Shown: positions 11,036 through 22,900, numbered from the stretch's first letter. The stretch: 64,000 nucleotides of DNA from Paraphaeosphaeria minitans (GCA_015832175.1 WJXW01000003.1:2542001-2606000), one strand, 5' to 3'. The notes: a model not told the origin generated them from the sequence alone. Made by a program: numbers and translations.

Positions 11036-13816
11036 ATGGTTCGTCACTGGCACTGGAGCATAACGGCGCTCTTATGTGTCGTTATTCCCGTAGGAGCAAG
11101 GAACCTTCCGAAGCGTGCGAATAGTTCCGATGTACTGGATTATGTTAATCCGTTGATTGGGAGTCAGGCGGGGGGCAATGTTTTTGCTGGTGCGACGTTA
11201 CCTTATGGCATGGTGAAAGGTGAGTAGCAAATTCGGCGGCATACAATTTCAGCACGGTCATGTTCCTGACTGCTGGGAATCAACCAAACTTACCCCGTTG
11301 AATTATACATGGTTCAAAGTGACGGAATACACACTTTGCTTTTGCACTTGATCCGCAAACGTATGTGCGATGGCTAATTTCTTCCCCAGCTTCCCCCGAC
11401 GTCAACGGTGAGAACACAGGTGGATTCTCTACTGATGGATCGCAAATCACTGGATTTTCAGCACTCCACGACTCAGGGACAGGCGGTAATCCCAGTCTCG
11501 GCAACTTCCCGATCTTTCCTCAAATATGCTCCAGCGACGATCTCAACACCTGCAAGTTTACCATAGGAACGAGGGCCATCAATTACATCAATGACTCCAT
11601 CATTGCGAAACCAGGTCACTTCGGCGTTACGCTTGAAAATGGTATCAAGACTGATATGACCGTGTCCGAACATGCTGCACTCTTCGAATTCGATTTTTCC
11701 GGGACCTCGAATGGGAACGGGAGTGGGGATCCGTTGATCATGCTGGACCTCACCGACCTCTGGGCTAGTAGACAAAATGCATCCATCAGCGTGGAGGAAG
11801 AAGAGGGAAATGAAGGAGGAAGACTAAAAGGAAACGGAACTTTCCTGCCCAGCTTTGGCGCGGGGTCGTACATCGCGTACTTCTGTCTGGATCTGAGTGG
11901 TGGCACCGTCAAGGATTCCGGTGTATGGGTGAACAATAGGGCTGGCACTGAGCCTAAGGACCTATACGTCACGCGTGGCTTCAATCTCTTTTATCTCGAA
12001 GCTGGAGGCTTTGTTCGTTTCAAAGGACCTCTATCTGGGCCAATCTCTGCGCGAATGGGCATCAGCTTTATCAGCACCGGCCAGGCCTGCCGAAACGCAG
12101 AGGACGAGATCCCTGGACCAGACTTTGACTTCGAAGGTACCGTGATCAAAACACAAGACGCATGGAGAGAAAAGCTTGCGCCAATTTCAATCGAATCCGG
12201 CGGAACTGACGAAAGCGGGCTTGTCAGCTTCTGGAGTGCCGTCTACCGCACCATGATTTCGCCGCAAGACTACACCGACGAGAACCCGCATTGGACTTCA
12301 CCAGAGCCGTATTTTGACAGCTTCTACTGCCTCTGGGATATGTGGCGGGTGCAACTACCTTTCCTCACTATCATGGATCCACTGCAACAGTCGCGCATTG
12401 TCAGAAGCCTTCTCGATATTTACAAGCACCGCGGATGGCTCCCCGACTGTAGCATGAGCACCTGCAAAGGCTGGACACAAGGCGGGTCTGACGCAGACAA
12501 CGTGCTTGTTGACGCCTACGTTAAGAATCTCACCAACATCGACTGGGACCTTGCATACGAAGCGATAGTCAACGATGCAGAAAAGGAGCCACTAGAGTGG
12601 AGCGTAGAAGGCCGCGGTGGGCTTGCCTCGTGGAAGCGTCTTAATTATATACCATACCTGGACTTCAATCCCAACGGCTTCGGCACCAATTCTAGGAGCA
12701 TATCGCGGACACTGGAGTACTCGTACAATGATTTCAACCTGGCGACTCTGGCGAAGGGTCTGGGGAAGGATACATACACGAAATATATTGGTCGTGCAGG
12801 CAGTTGGCAGAACTTGTTCAAGGCTGGTCAGACATCTGATATCAACGGAACCGATACAGGCTTCACGGGTTTCTTCCAGGTAAATGTTTTCACAACAAAC
12901 CAAATCAGTCCGCTAACTTTGCGATAGCCAAAGTATCTAAATGGGACATGGGTGAGTGGCTGTCTCTGTGTTACTGACTTACACTGACTTCGTTTGCGCA
13001 TCTAGGGATACCAGGACCCAATCGCCTGCAGTCCGCTCGCCGACTTTTGCTCGCTGACAAGCAATCCGAGTGAGACATTCGAGAGCAGTGCATGGGAGTA
13101 TATGTTTGTGAGTAGGCCAGGATCCATGCCCCACCACTACGTTCTAACGTGCCGACGTAGTTCGTGCCTCATGACATTGCCAAAATCATCGAACTCCTTG
13201 GCGGAGAAGAAACGTTCCTCAAACGCCTAGATTTCTTCCATACCTCTGGGCTCGCAGATATCGGCAACGAACCTGTCATTCTGACGGTCTACATGCCGCA
13301 CTATGCAGGCCGCCCCGGGCTCAGTGCGAAGAGAGCACACTACTGTAAGTTCATCAGCCTGCTTCTCGCCGTAGCGTTTTGTTCTTCTGACGCCGTCCAG
13401 ACATACCCTCTCGCTTCAACTCCTCCCTCGCTGGTCTCCCCGGCAACGACGACTCTGGGGCCATGGCATCCTTCACCCTATTTTCAACCATCGGGCTTTT
13501 CCCCAATCCCGGCCAAAACGTGTACTTTATCATTCCGCCCTTCTTCGAGGCTGTCAGCATTACCTCACCGGCTACCAACAAGACAGCAACGATAAAGAAC
13601 ATCAACTTCGACCCGGGGTACCAGAACATTTACATCCAGAGCGCCAAGTTGAACGGCGAGGACTATAGCAAGAACTGGATAGGACACGAGTTCTTCACCG
13701 AGGGATGGACGCTCGAACTAGTTCTCGGGCGTGAGGAAAGTATGTGGGGCACCAAGATGGAGGATAGACCGCCGAGTCTTTCGGATACGACTGGAAGTAT
13801 CGGCTACATGACTTAG
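11036..13816 (+). CDS. secreted glycoside hydrolase family 92 alpha-mannosidase
   Basis: Six exons: 11036-11219, 11390-12879, 12928-12951, 13006-13107, 13161-13344 and 13401-13816, with introns of 170, 48, 54, 53 and 56 nt, all GT-AG and keeping frame. The product is 799 aa, normal for the family. The N-terminus (RHWHW then ITALLCVVIPVGA) looks like a signal peptide cut near residue 21. GH92 landmarks in order: DYVNPLIGSQAGGNVF and GATLPYGMVK in exon 1, GGFS and FSALHDSGTGG early in exon 2, LWDMWR and TQGGSDADNV mid-protein, GFTGFFQPKYLNGTWGYQDP across the 24-nt exon 3, NEP with E637 in exon 5, YAGRPGLSAKRAHYY across the exon 5/6 junction, and GNDDSGAM at 676-683. Family knowledge assigns calcium-dependent exo-alpha-mannosidase activity, here extracellular on N-glycans or cell-wall mannan. 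Linkage specificity cannot be predicted. The first intron is unusually long for this window. Confidence 0.92.
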
Positions 13817-13859
13817 CGAAGATCATAAGTAGATGGAATGTTCTCCATACGATATAGTT

Positions 13860-14346
13860 CACGTGCAGTCGGCGACACTCGTACGACTCGTCACCATCCT
13901 CCCCAGGACAAGCTGTAAGCCCACCTTCTACAGCATACATGATGTCGGTCCTCGTGGTGTATCTCGTCCCCCATTTCCACGTCTCGTCCCGAGTGAAGAA
14001 GACCCTCATGCTGGGAGGTGAGCACACGGGCAGACGTGCAAGTCCAGGTCCGCGTCCGTGAACCGATTGTGAAACGTCGTTGCGCCACCTCTCAGCTGCG
14101 CCGTAGGTACCATCTTTTCCAGCAGACAGCGTCGTTCGGGTACAAATGAAGCGTGAAGAACGACGGCTCGGTTCTAATTGGCGTCGTGTACAAGCCATCT
14201 TCACGCGCTACCCAATCCAGGTATACGCGGGGCAGCCTTTTGCCGCGAAGTCGATGACTTACTTTTTTGAGTGCGGGGGTTGGGCCGGAGAGGATGCCTT
14301 CTGGTAAGTAGCTTGTATGAAGATATGGTGTTGGTAGAGCGGGTTA
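13860..14346 (-). pseudogene. frameshifted remnant of an unrecognised gene
   Basis: The minus strand carries protein-like sequence spread over three frames. Segment 1 (about 14346-14092) contains YLPEGILSGPTPALKK, LPRVYLDWVAREDGLYTT and RTEPSFFTLHLYPNDAV before a TGA at 14092-14094. Segment 2, in another frame (about 14120-14010), reads VPTAQLRGGATTFHNRF then DADLDLHVC. Segment 3 (about 14010-13900) reads VFFTRDETWKWGTRYTTRTD, and the next frame gives VGLQLVLGRMV. No intron chain with good splice sites joins all of them, and no ATG opens segment 1. I do not recognise the family. A decayed gene is more likely than a spliced one, but a gene with unusual introns is not excluded. Confidence 0.45.
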
Positions 14347-14772
14347 TGTCTGGAGCGAATCAACCTTCAGATCATTATTTTTGAGTGTTGTTTTTCCCTT
14401 CTTCTTCTAAAGACGTTAAGGTGGTTAAGGTAGGTATGCCTCAGCCTGGATGCAAGGCTGAGACGCTGCTGGTCAGTTACGGTAGGGACCTACCTAATCG
14501 CCTTTGCAATGTTTGAACATTGAATTTCTCGTTTCCGCTGCATCTACACTAAACGGCAGCGTAGCTTGGAGAACCTACGACACCTAAGCGGTCTAGCGCG
14601 ACTCCCCTCCCCCGAGCCGACATGATTGCCGATTGAATGCCGTTAGTTTCCGACCTCTACCTACCCGTACAGCTCCCACTTTCGACAGAACCAGTTTTGT
14701 CCTTTGGACACCTCAGGAGCACGACTAGAGAATTTAAATTCCCTCTACTTTTTCTTAAAAGCAAAAATAAAC
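14347..14772. other. intergenic region, promoter of the Dabb gene
   Basis: Nothing coding is supported. The stretch carries AGGTAGGTA / TACCTACC-type short inverted motifs (near 14430 and 14485), which recur in ascomycete intergenic DNA, and an A/T-rich leader before the ATG at 14773. Confidence 0.4.
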
Positions 14773-15243
14773 ATGTCGAGTGCCAAGCCAATCATACGGG
14801 TGACCCTCTTCAAGATCCCCTCCCCTCCGGACGCCGAAACCCTCCTCTTGCACTACCGCGGCATGCCCACCAACGCGCTCAAAGACGGAAAACCCTACCT
14901 CCTCTCCGTGACGGCTGGTCCTACGATTGAAGATGCAAGGAGCCAGGGCTTCAACTTTGCGGCAATCAGCAAGTTCAAGAGCAAGGAGGACATGGCGTAC
15001 TACGACGAGGGATGCGCCGCGCATGCGGCGTTGAAGGCGTTTGCCAAGAATGTTATTCAGGGACCTCCCATGGTCGTCTATCTCGAGGATGGGACTGCCG
15101 AGTGGAAAAAAGTAAAACGCAGAAGACGATTTCATCGGCGAAGATCTCAAATCGCTTATGCTACCATACCAAGCTCCCATGATGCGTCATTATACATTCA
15201 TCAAAACTATAGCGTCTTCTCAAAATCACTGCGTGTGCTTTGA
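14773..15243 (+). CDS. Dabb (stress-responsive alpha/beta-barrel) domain protein
   Basis: A 156-codon frame from an ATG in good context (AAACATGTC). An upstream in-frame ATG at 14704 adds 23 residues unlike the family and is not preferred. Residues about 6-105 match the dimeric alpha-beta barrel (Dabb) family: IIRVTLFKIP at the first strand, a FKSKEDMAYYDEGCAAH stretch (H84) and a final strand PMVVYLED. Members are small ligand-binding or polyketide-cyclase-like proteins; the role here is unknown. After K113 the frame becomes Arg-rich and unlike the family (VKRRRRFHRRR). The +1 frame over the same bases reads EDDFIGEDLKSLML, which looks more protein-like, so the C-terminus may be wrong because of a one-base frameshift in a GTAAAAC run at 15112-15118 or an unrecognised intron. 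The stop lies 12 bp before the stop of the convergent neighbour. Confidence 0.7.
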   Translation: MSSAKPIIRVTLFKIPSPPDAETLLLHYRGMPTNALKDGKPYLLSVTAGPTIEDARSQGFNFAAISKFKSKEDMAYYDEGCAAHAALKAFAKNVIQGPPMVVYLEDGTAEWKKVKRRRRFHRRRSQIAYATIPSSHDASLYIHQNYSVFSKSLRVL

Positions 15244-15255
15244 ACGAATATGCCT

Positions 15256-17029
15256 TCAGTTTCCCTTGTCTGATGCCATCGGACCACTCTTCATTTTCTT
15301 CATCAGCCCGCTTAGCTTTCCGCTCTTCCCCTCTATCTGCGATCCGGAGATGGGGAGACCACTGTATGGTGTTTTCCACTCGGTTTGCGGACCGACACTG
15401 TCGGCGTTGACTTTCGGTGGCACTTGCGATACAGGCTGGTGAACCTGAGACTGCTGAGACTGTGACTGCGGCTGGTATAGAGGCTTCTGCTGCTGGGGAC
15501 GGAACGACAAGGTCTCTACTTCTGATCGTCCTTTCTCAATTACAGCTTGGTTCTTGGCGTGGACAACCGAATCAGGTTTCGCAAATCGTTTGTCGACGGT
15601 TTGATTCAGCGTGCCGCGGAGTGCCTCGCCAGCGCCCTGATAAGATGTAAGCTGAGAAGAGAATAAATAATAAGTAAACTTACATGAATTCCAACAGCTG
15701 CCGTCTTCAGGTTCGCTAGAGTTGACTGCTTCTGTTGAGGCTGAGGTTGCTGTCCTGATCGAAGGGGTGCGGGGTGAGCGCGGTCTTCTAATCCTACCTG
15801 CTGGCGAGCTTGGTGCTGTTGCATGTGATAATAATGCTGTGAAGTAGGGACAGGCGACTGCTGAGAATGGTCAAACGATTGCTGGGGAGGCCCAAATGCC
15901 GAGCTGGAGGTATCGAATGGAGGCTGAGAGTTGAACCCCTGTGATATGGCTTGACGTGGGACGCCGGCCGGTGGTGCTCGTGCTGGATATGAGAAATTGT
16001 GCCCTGGCAGAATCGAAGGCGTGATAGGGCTGACCAAAGGATTGGGTCGTTCGATCCCGGGCGAGACTGAGTCCAACTCTACGCGATTGCGCATATTGTT
16101 CCGATCAGGAATGGGTGGCGAGGAGCTTGGCCCAGGCACGACTGACCCAGATTGCTTGGGAGGCGTACTGATTTCTTCCTGTGGTAAGGGCGGAGCTGGG
16201 GATGGTGGTCTGGGTCCAGAAGTACCCGTCACACTGGCCTGAGTCGATATAGTATCATCATGCCCTGCAGGTTGCTCCACGGTTGTAGAGCCGCCCGGTC
16301 CGGTTGTTGTAGTGGTCGTGGTTGTGGTCTACCAACAATGTCAGAGATCCCACTTTGAGGCTGTTGGGTTTAAGATATACTGACGGTCGTAGTCGTGGTC
16401 ACCACGTTCCCCGTTTTCTGGTCGGTATACGACTCTCTGTGCAAGTCGTCTGTCTGAGCTTGCACTGATGGTGAAGGCTGCGGAGGTATTTGCGCCTCGT
16501 GGCCCTGGCTCAGCGATGCAGAAGGCGTGGGCGGAGTAACACCAGTGGTCGGTGGCTGCAAATTTGCAGACGGCGCTTGTTGTTCACCACGCGAATGTCG
16601 TCTCATGTCGCTTGAGAAACTTGGGTGTCCACTTGTGTCGTTCGAGCTATTGACATGCTCGCTGCTAAAGTAGGCCGAGTCTCCTGCCGTGGCTGAGTGT
16701 CGTGCAGGCGGTGGCCTCTCCGCGGTATCTGAGCTTTGCACTGGGGCTGGGGCGGGGTCGCCAGCTGTGACTGCTACTGGATCTTTGCGGTCTTTGTCCT
16801 TGGTATGGAAAGGGTTCGAGAGCCGCCATTTTGATCGCTTCTCCTTCCGGCTGGGCGATGTGCTGGTTTCTTGTGGCATTGGAGTAGCTTCCAAATCTAT
16901 CGGTGGGACGGCGGGTGTATCCTGTTGCGAATGTCGGTTTCCGGACTGCGCACGACTGCGACTGGGAGAGGCACTGCCGGTTCGTCTTTTGACTAGTTTT
17001 CTTCCTCCTGGTCGTGGAGCTTCTGCCAT
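15256..17029 (-). CDS. conserved low-complexity protein of unknown function
   Basis: Three exons on the minus strand in phase 0: 17029-16385, 16328-15684 and 15636-15256. The introns are 56 nt (GTCAGT donor, TAG acceptor) and 47 nt (GTAAGT donor, CAG acceptor). The product is 556 aa. Exon 1 is Ser/Pro/Arg-rich with a short conserved-looking KRSKWRLSNPFHTKDKD patch (about residues 65-80). A Thr run spans the first splice junction. Exon 2 is Pro/Gln-rich. The end of exon 2 plus the start of exon 3 forms the most conserved-looking block: LANLKTAAVGIH then GAGEALRGTLNQTVDKRF at about 431-448. The C-terminus is basic (MKKMKSG). There is no signal peptide, membrane segment or catalytic motif. I have the impression of a filamentous-fungal family but no function can be assigned. 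Its promoter lies within about 300 bp of the RIP-affected block. Confidence 0.8.
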
Positions 17030-17330
17030 GTTTGGATAACAATACTGCAGGTAGTATCAGGGTGCGTTAATCGTAGTGGGAACGAGGGAAAAGCATCATA
17101 AACAGGCCTCCCACCACAGCTACCCAGAATGACATCATGGCTGGGGTTAGCCACATTGAGCCGCTTTATGTGGCTCATTGGCGCCGGCATAGGATCATCA
17201 TCCAATGGTGGCCCACTGAAACGTCAGTTCCCAACGTACAAGGAACGGTAAGAACGGGATTCATTTTAACCCAACGAAAATTTAGCGCCCCGTATTCGAC
17301 TAGCTGACTTAACCCCATCTAGGCAACCTT
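17030..17330. other. promoter side of the 15256-17029 gene and edge of the AT-rich block
   Basis: The first part is ordinary GC-balanced DNA, presumably 5' UTR and promoter. Base composition changes abruptly between about 17270 and 17340, with runs of A and T starting at 17335. No repeat end or target-site duplication is visible at this junction. Confidence 0.5.
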
Positions 17331-18358
17331 TACTAAAAATAATACTTTTTTTAAATTTGTAAAGAGTAGAAGTTAAACTTCTACTACTAAATTTATATAT
17401 TAAGGGCTAGAAGATTACACTTTAAGAACCTAATAGGCCTAAGGTTAAAATATACAAAATAAGAAAATCTATTAGGGTGTAGCCTATAATAAACCTCTCT
17501 AGCCCTAGTTAGACAGCGTCTAACTTAGAAGTAGTTAATTAACTAGATTAATTATTATTATTAGGTAGGAGGAGGGCTATTACGTGCTTAAAAGAAGAAC
17601 GTTAGTTTATTTATTATAGGTAACTATATTATTTATAGCCTTAATCTACTACCCTATAATAAACCTATTATTATTTATAGTACGTAGAGGTAGGTATAGT
17701 TTTTTTTTTAGAGTAGAGTTTTACGCTAGCGCTATTTACTAGGTTATTAACAATATCTCTATTATTATTATTATTATTATAGCCTCTCCTCTACTAACCT
17801 ATACTTCTTTCACTTAGATTTCTCTAAATTATTGCAGAAACTTAAAAAAATCCTAGTAATAGTAGTATGTAAATACTATACGTGCCACACTCCTAGTATG
17901 TTTTAAACCTTTCAGCATGTTTTAAACCTATATGGGGGTCAGCCACGACCTAACTACGTGCCTGGCATGCCCAGTATATAGGGTGGTAGGGCTGGCATGC
18001 GTGGTAGGTAGGTCTAGATAGGTAGGCAGGGCAGGTATACATGGTGGGCTGGGTAGGGCGGGCATGCGTGGCATGTTTTCCGCATGTTTTGCGCACACCT
18101 GGCATGTTCCTACCATGCCCGGCACGCCCAGCATGCCCAGCATGAATAGGCCGGTATACCGCGGATAGGTTGATTATGGAAGCGCAAAGAGATATATAAA
18201 ATATAGAGAAAAGGATTTTCTAAAAAAATAGCCTATTTAGACTTCTTATAACTAATCTATTTATAGAGATGAATGGTTTTTAAAAAGCGAATTTATAGAG
18301 TTTTAAAAAAAAACTTAAGTCTTTTCTATTTACGTAGATATATAAACTATGTTTATTA
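17331..18358. other. AT-rich RIP-affected flank with a GC-rich island
   Basis: The sequence has very few CA and TG dinucleotides, abundant TA, and no open frame, except for a GC-rich patch at about 17930-18165 described separately. A (TAT)n run lies near 17758-17780. No transposon end was recognised on the left; the right edge is the target-site duplication of the copia element at 18359-18363. Confidence 0.6.
17930..18165. repeat. GC-rich island rich in GCATG/CCCAGCATG motifs (left member of an inverted pair)
   Basis: A patch that keeps many CA and TG dinucleotides inside RIP-affected DNA. It contains repeated GGCATGC, GGTAGGTAGGTCTAG, GGCAGGGCAGG and CCCAGCATG motifs. The part from about 17979 to 18150 is similar in inverted orientation to about 40200-40350, on the other side of the copia element. 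Short length may have protected it from RIP. Confidence 0.65.
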
Positions 18359-18363
18359 ATTTA
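18359..18363. repeat. target-site duplication ATTTA (left) of copia element A
   Basis: ATTTA directly precedes the left LTR and is repeated at 39648-39652 directly after the right LTR, which fixes both ends of copia element A. Confidence 0.85.
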
Positions 18364-18558
18364 TGTTGTGGTAAAAAGGGCTCGAACTATCACAGGATAT
18401 TTAGGAGTAGAGTTGTAAAGAATACAAATAGCTAATCGTAGGAAAGGATGCTAAAAGGGCAGACTATATATAAAAGAAACGAGCCTCCTAGTAAGAATCC
18501 TATAATATAAATTAGTGGATCTAGAAAGAATTACAGAAGTAAGTGTTTTACTTTAACA
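18364..18558 (-). repeat. 3' LTR of copia A
   Basis: 195 bp, plus strand TGTTGTGG...TTTAACA. It matches 39453-39647 with differences of the C-to-T and G-to-A kind, and matches the LTRs of copy B in inverted orientation. It is less RIP-mutated than its partner at the right end. Confidence 0.88.
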
Positions 18559-18863
18559 CACCCCCTAGGTAATCGCTTAAAGCGGATTACCTATTCTAAG
18601 AAGTAATTTTTAATCGTCTAAATCCTTCCTAAAGATCTTTAAAAAACTATCTAAAGGCTATTTAAAGATTAAAAAACTATTAAGAATTATTCTTCTAAAT
18701 CTCCTTATTTTAAGAACAGCAATTCTATTACCCCCTATTTATTGAAGTAGTAAAACAATCGCTGTTTATCTTTTAAATTATAAATTCTATTATAAATTAT
18801 GTCTAGAATCTCTTCTTCTAGTAGGTTAGGAGCTTATAAGCACAGTATAAAGGCCTAGAGTGT

Positions 18864-19319
18864 TGTTAAATCCAAGAGGGTAGCTAGTCCTAAAGGGTTA
18901 AGGTTAGTTTTTAGGTAGGAGTACTTACAGAAAGTAGAAGGTCTTGTTAATATAATAGTATCTTGCGAAGTGTAATAAATTAACAATTTAGTCTACTAGA
19001 ATCTAAATAATAGATTAATAAATAGATTAAATATAAGTATAAGAAGCTTATTCTTGCGTTCTTATATACTAAGTAGTCCCACACTTCCTAGAATCCTATA
19101 TGTCCTAGAGTCCTATATGTCCTAGAGTCCTATATGTCCTAGAGTCCTGTGTGGGCGAGTCCCACGCGTTCTAGAGTTCCTGTATAGGTAAGACCTGTAC
19201 AGTCCTTAGGACCTTTAGAACCTATAACTTATTATCTAACTACTTAGTTAGCTAACTCTAGTAGACTAGTAGTCTAATAAGCTTACGCCCTACTACTTAC
19301 GTATAGCTAGATCCTAATA
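18864..19319 (-). repeat. 3' LTR of gypsy G1
   Basis: 456 bp, plus strand TGTTAAATCC...GATCCTAATA, nearly identical to 25155-25610. It contains three exact copies of a 17-bp unit (TCCTATATGTCCTAGAG) at 19094-19144. Confidence 0.9.
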
Positions 19320-19560
19320 TTATTTTCCCCCTTTAAGCTTAATGTCCTTATAAGTTAACTACCTATAAAGTTATTATCTTGTTCTATTTAATATCGCTAT
19401 AGTTAAGCTAATTATTTTAAGAAGGACTATGTTTTTGTAATAGTTGCCTATTTATACTACGCTAAGAAGAAATATACTTATTATCTTTCTTCTTTACACT
19501 TTTAGTGTACTAACTACGTTAGGTAGGGAAACTAAAAGTGTAAGCCTAAGGAGATTCCTT

Positions 19561-19950
19561 TACTAGATTATTTAAAAATAGATACTAAAATAGAGAGGTT
19601 AGAGAAGTTAGAGGCTAAAAAGGAGGTAAAACTCTATATTAAGAAAGAGCTAGCTAAGGCAGCTCTCCTTCGCGCTTATTAGGCGTAAAAGAAGATAGCG
19701 CGTCTATATAATTAGTAAAAGAAATTACATTAGAAGGAATAAGAATTATTTAATTATAGTATAAGTACTATAGATAAGTTAGAAGCGCTTAAAGCGTAGG
19801 AGGAGTTAGCGTAGGCTATTACGTTAATAAATCCTAACACGCTGTTAGGCGCTAAGGTAATTAACTAGTCTATTTTATAGGCTAGCCCTTATACTAGTAG
19901 TAATTCTTAGGTGCGTCCTAGTTATCTCTTTATAATTTCTAGCGTCTAAT
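19561..19950 (+). pseudogene. decayed antisense accessory frame in gypsy G1
   Basis: Opposite to pol, between the chromodomain and the 3' LTR. The frame starting at phase 19575 reads KIDTKIERLEKLEAKKEVKL then IKKELAKAALLRAY, and later STIDKLEALKA and INPNTLLGAKVIN. The only interruptions are TAG or TAA, the RIP products of Gln codons, with no TGA. It is highly charged and Leu/Ala/Glu/Lys-rich, predicting a coiled coil. Similar coiled-coil segments occur in repeat-encoded fungal proteins. Function unknown. Confidence 0.55.
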
Positions 19951-19984
19951 AATAGAAGTTGTTTATTTATTGTTAATAGTTAGA

Positions 19985-22900
19985 TAGGTTTTCCTTAGGT
20001 TCCTATATATTTTTACTAGACAAATACCCTTTCTATTTAATAAGGTATTCTTTAGTGTCTGTGTACGCGTTACGTACTTATAGGATTTATTCTACTTTAA
20101 ACTTAGTTTCTTCCTAAGCTTGGTAACAGAAGGTGGTTTTAACTAGTGTTTTAGGGTCTACTAGTTCTAGTAGTAATACGTGGAATACTAGGTGTATCTT
20201 TATATCTAGTGGTAGTTCCAACTTATAGATTACTAGTAATATTTGCTTAGAAATATAAAATAGTCTAACCTTAATATAATCTAGTTTCTTGTGTTTTCTC
20301 TTCTAAGTTTAAAAGTTCTTTGTAAGTAAATATGCTTTATCCCCCTTCTTTAGCTAAGGTGCTATTTTTTGTTTTTAATTTTAATAAGAAATTAATTACT
20401 ATTAAGCTTTTTTAAAGTTCTCTTAGAGTTGTTAGTATATTTTCTCTATATTATCTACTATATCTATAGCTTCTTTTGCTTTAATTATTGTAGGAAATTA
20501 TTAGTTAAAGAGATATAGGTGTCTTCTATAGTTTGTATAGAACAGTGTATGTCCTAATACTACTAATACTTTGTTATTATAGGCTAACTATGCTATAGGT
20601 AGTAATAAAACCTAGTTATTTTTTTAACTATTATAGTAGATGCGTAGGTACGTTTCTATAGTTTAGTTTATACGTTCTATCTATCTGTCTATTTATAGAT
20701 AGTAAGCTATTAATAGTTTTTGTTTTGTTCTAAGCAGTGCTATAAGCGTTGTCTAATAATTTAACGTAAAGAGCTTATCTCTGTTGCTAAAAATTATTTT
20801 TAGGATTCTGTAGTGTCTAATTAGTTAGTCTAGGATAAGAAAAGTGAGTTCCTTTACTATTATTCTTTTAAGACATAGAATAAGCTTAACATACTTAGTT
20901 AGTTAGTAGACTACTACTAGTATACTATTGTATTTAATTCTTGTTGTTAGATCCTTAGAGTTTAGAATTCCTGTAATAAAATCTATAGCAATATCTTCCT
21001 ATAGTGCTGTTAGTATTCTAATTGCTTACATCTCTCTATATTTAAGATATGTACTGTGTTTATTTCTCTAGCATTCTACATATTTGCGGATATAAGCTAT
21101 TATAGCTTTCTTAATTCCTTTAAAGGTGTAATTCCTTTAGATAAGTTCTATTATTTTTATAATACCTAAGTGTCCGTACATAGGGTTGTTGTAATATTAT
21201 TAGATAATCTTAGTCTGTAGATATTCTAGAACTTCTTAGTTAATTACTAAAAGTTAATTTAGTTCTACTATTAGCTCTAGAGATCTATCTTTAGCTTTAC
21301 AAAGGATTACAGAGAAGGTTTTTACCTTTTCTCTTACTAGATTACTTTATTAGCTAAGAGTGTCTACTCTACTATTTTCTTTTCTAGCTATATAGATAAT
21401 TTTAAACTTATACTACCCTATAGTTTACAACTATCTTTGTTGTTATAGCGTAAGTTCTTTTATTATTGTGAACTTTAGAAGGTTCTTATAATCTATATAG
21501 ATTTCTAGCGTTAAGTAACTAAGCGTATAAATCCTCTAGTGCTTTAAAGCTTTAACAATAGCGTAGAGTTCTTTGTTATATATATTATATTGTGTTTTGG
21601 CGTTATTAAATTTGCATAAGTAATAGGTAATTAGGTGCTATTTACTATTATATTCTTATTTAGCGTAGATGCGTAGCGTAAGATCGCTAGCGTCTATTTT
21701 AAAGCGCAGTAGTTTATTGCTTTTAAAATAAACAAGAATAGGTTCTATAATACATGCTATCTTAAGAAGTTAGAATAACATTCTATACTTATCTATCTAT
21801 TTAAAGGGTACGTTTTTCTTTATAAGATTTATTAAAGGTATTATAACCTTTACGTAATCTTAAATAAATTGTTAATTAAATCTATAGAATCCTAAGAATT
21901 CTTAGATGTTCTTAGCTATTTTTAGTATTAGCTAGTTCTTAATATATTCAACTTTACTTAGTGCTATCTTAATTCCTTCTATAGTAATAATATGTTCTAG
22001 GAATTTAAGTTATTTAACGTTAAACTTATATTTCTTAAGTTTAATGCAAAGGTATACTTTGTCTAGTGCTTCTAGTACTATCTACACATGCTTAGTGTAG
22101 TCTACTTTATTTTTAGAAAAAATAAGAATATCGTCTATATACGCGATAACAAATATGTCTAGATATTCATAGAGTACGTTGTTAATAAGTGCTATAAAAG
22201 CTGCTAGTGCATTTGTAAGTCTAAATAATATAACTTTATACTTAAATAGTCTATAGCGTGATTAAAACACTATTTTCTATTCTTTACCCTTTTTAATTTA
22301 TATAAGGTAGTAACTGTCTCTTAGATCTATTATTATAAATATCTTAGCTTAACATAGTTAATCTTGTAACTCTATAATATTTAGTAGTGGATATTAGTTC
22401 TTTATTGTTATATTATTAAATTATTAGTAGTTAACGTATAGTCTATCTAATCTATCCTTTTTCTTAATAAATATAAAAGGGCTTACTGCTAGTAACTTTA
22501 ATAGTTATATATATCTTTTCTTAAGGTTTGTCTTAATAAAATTACGTTCTTTAAGGAGTTCTTCACCTGTCTTACTATATAGTAGTCTAAAAGGTGGCCT
22601 CTTCCCTTCTTCTAGGTCTATTATAAGATCCTAGGGTTAATATTTAGGTAGGTTTACTTTTCCTTCCTTTTCTGTAAATATATATATCTATTTCCTATAC
22701 TCTCTTAGTAAGGTAAGGAGTGTGCTATTATCCTCCTTCTCGCGCTTCTTAACCTAGTAGTTCCTGCTAGCGTCTACTAAGGTGTATTTCCGTTTTTTAA
22801 CTATCTATCGCGGTATTATGTTATTAATAACTCCTTTATCTACTATTATTTTTAGTTAATGCGTAGGCTTTACTTATAATATATAATTACAGCGTTTAAA

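Noticed and set aside
13695..14204. Single 169-codon minus-strand frame as a complete gene
   Set aside because: It overlaps the end of the GH92 gene and contains only one of the three protein-like segments; the decayed-gene explanation fits better.
16689..17039. Plus-strand frame over the first exon of the minus-strand gene
   Set aside because: Shadow of the Ser/Pro-rich coding strand; no start context and no conserved text.
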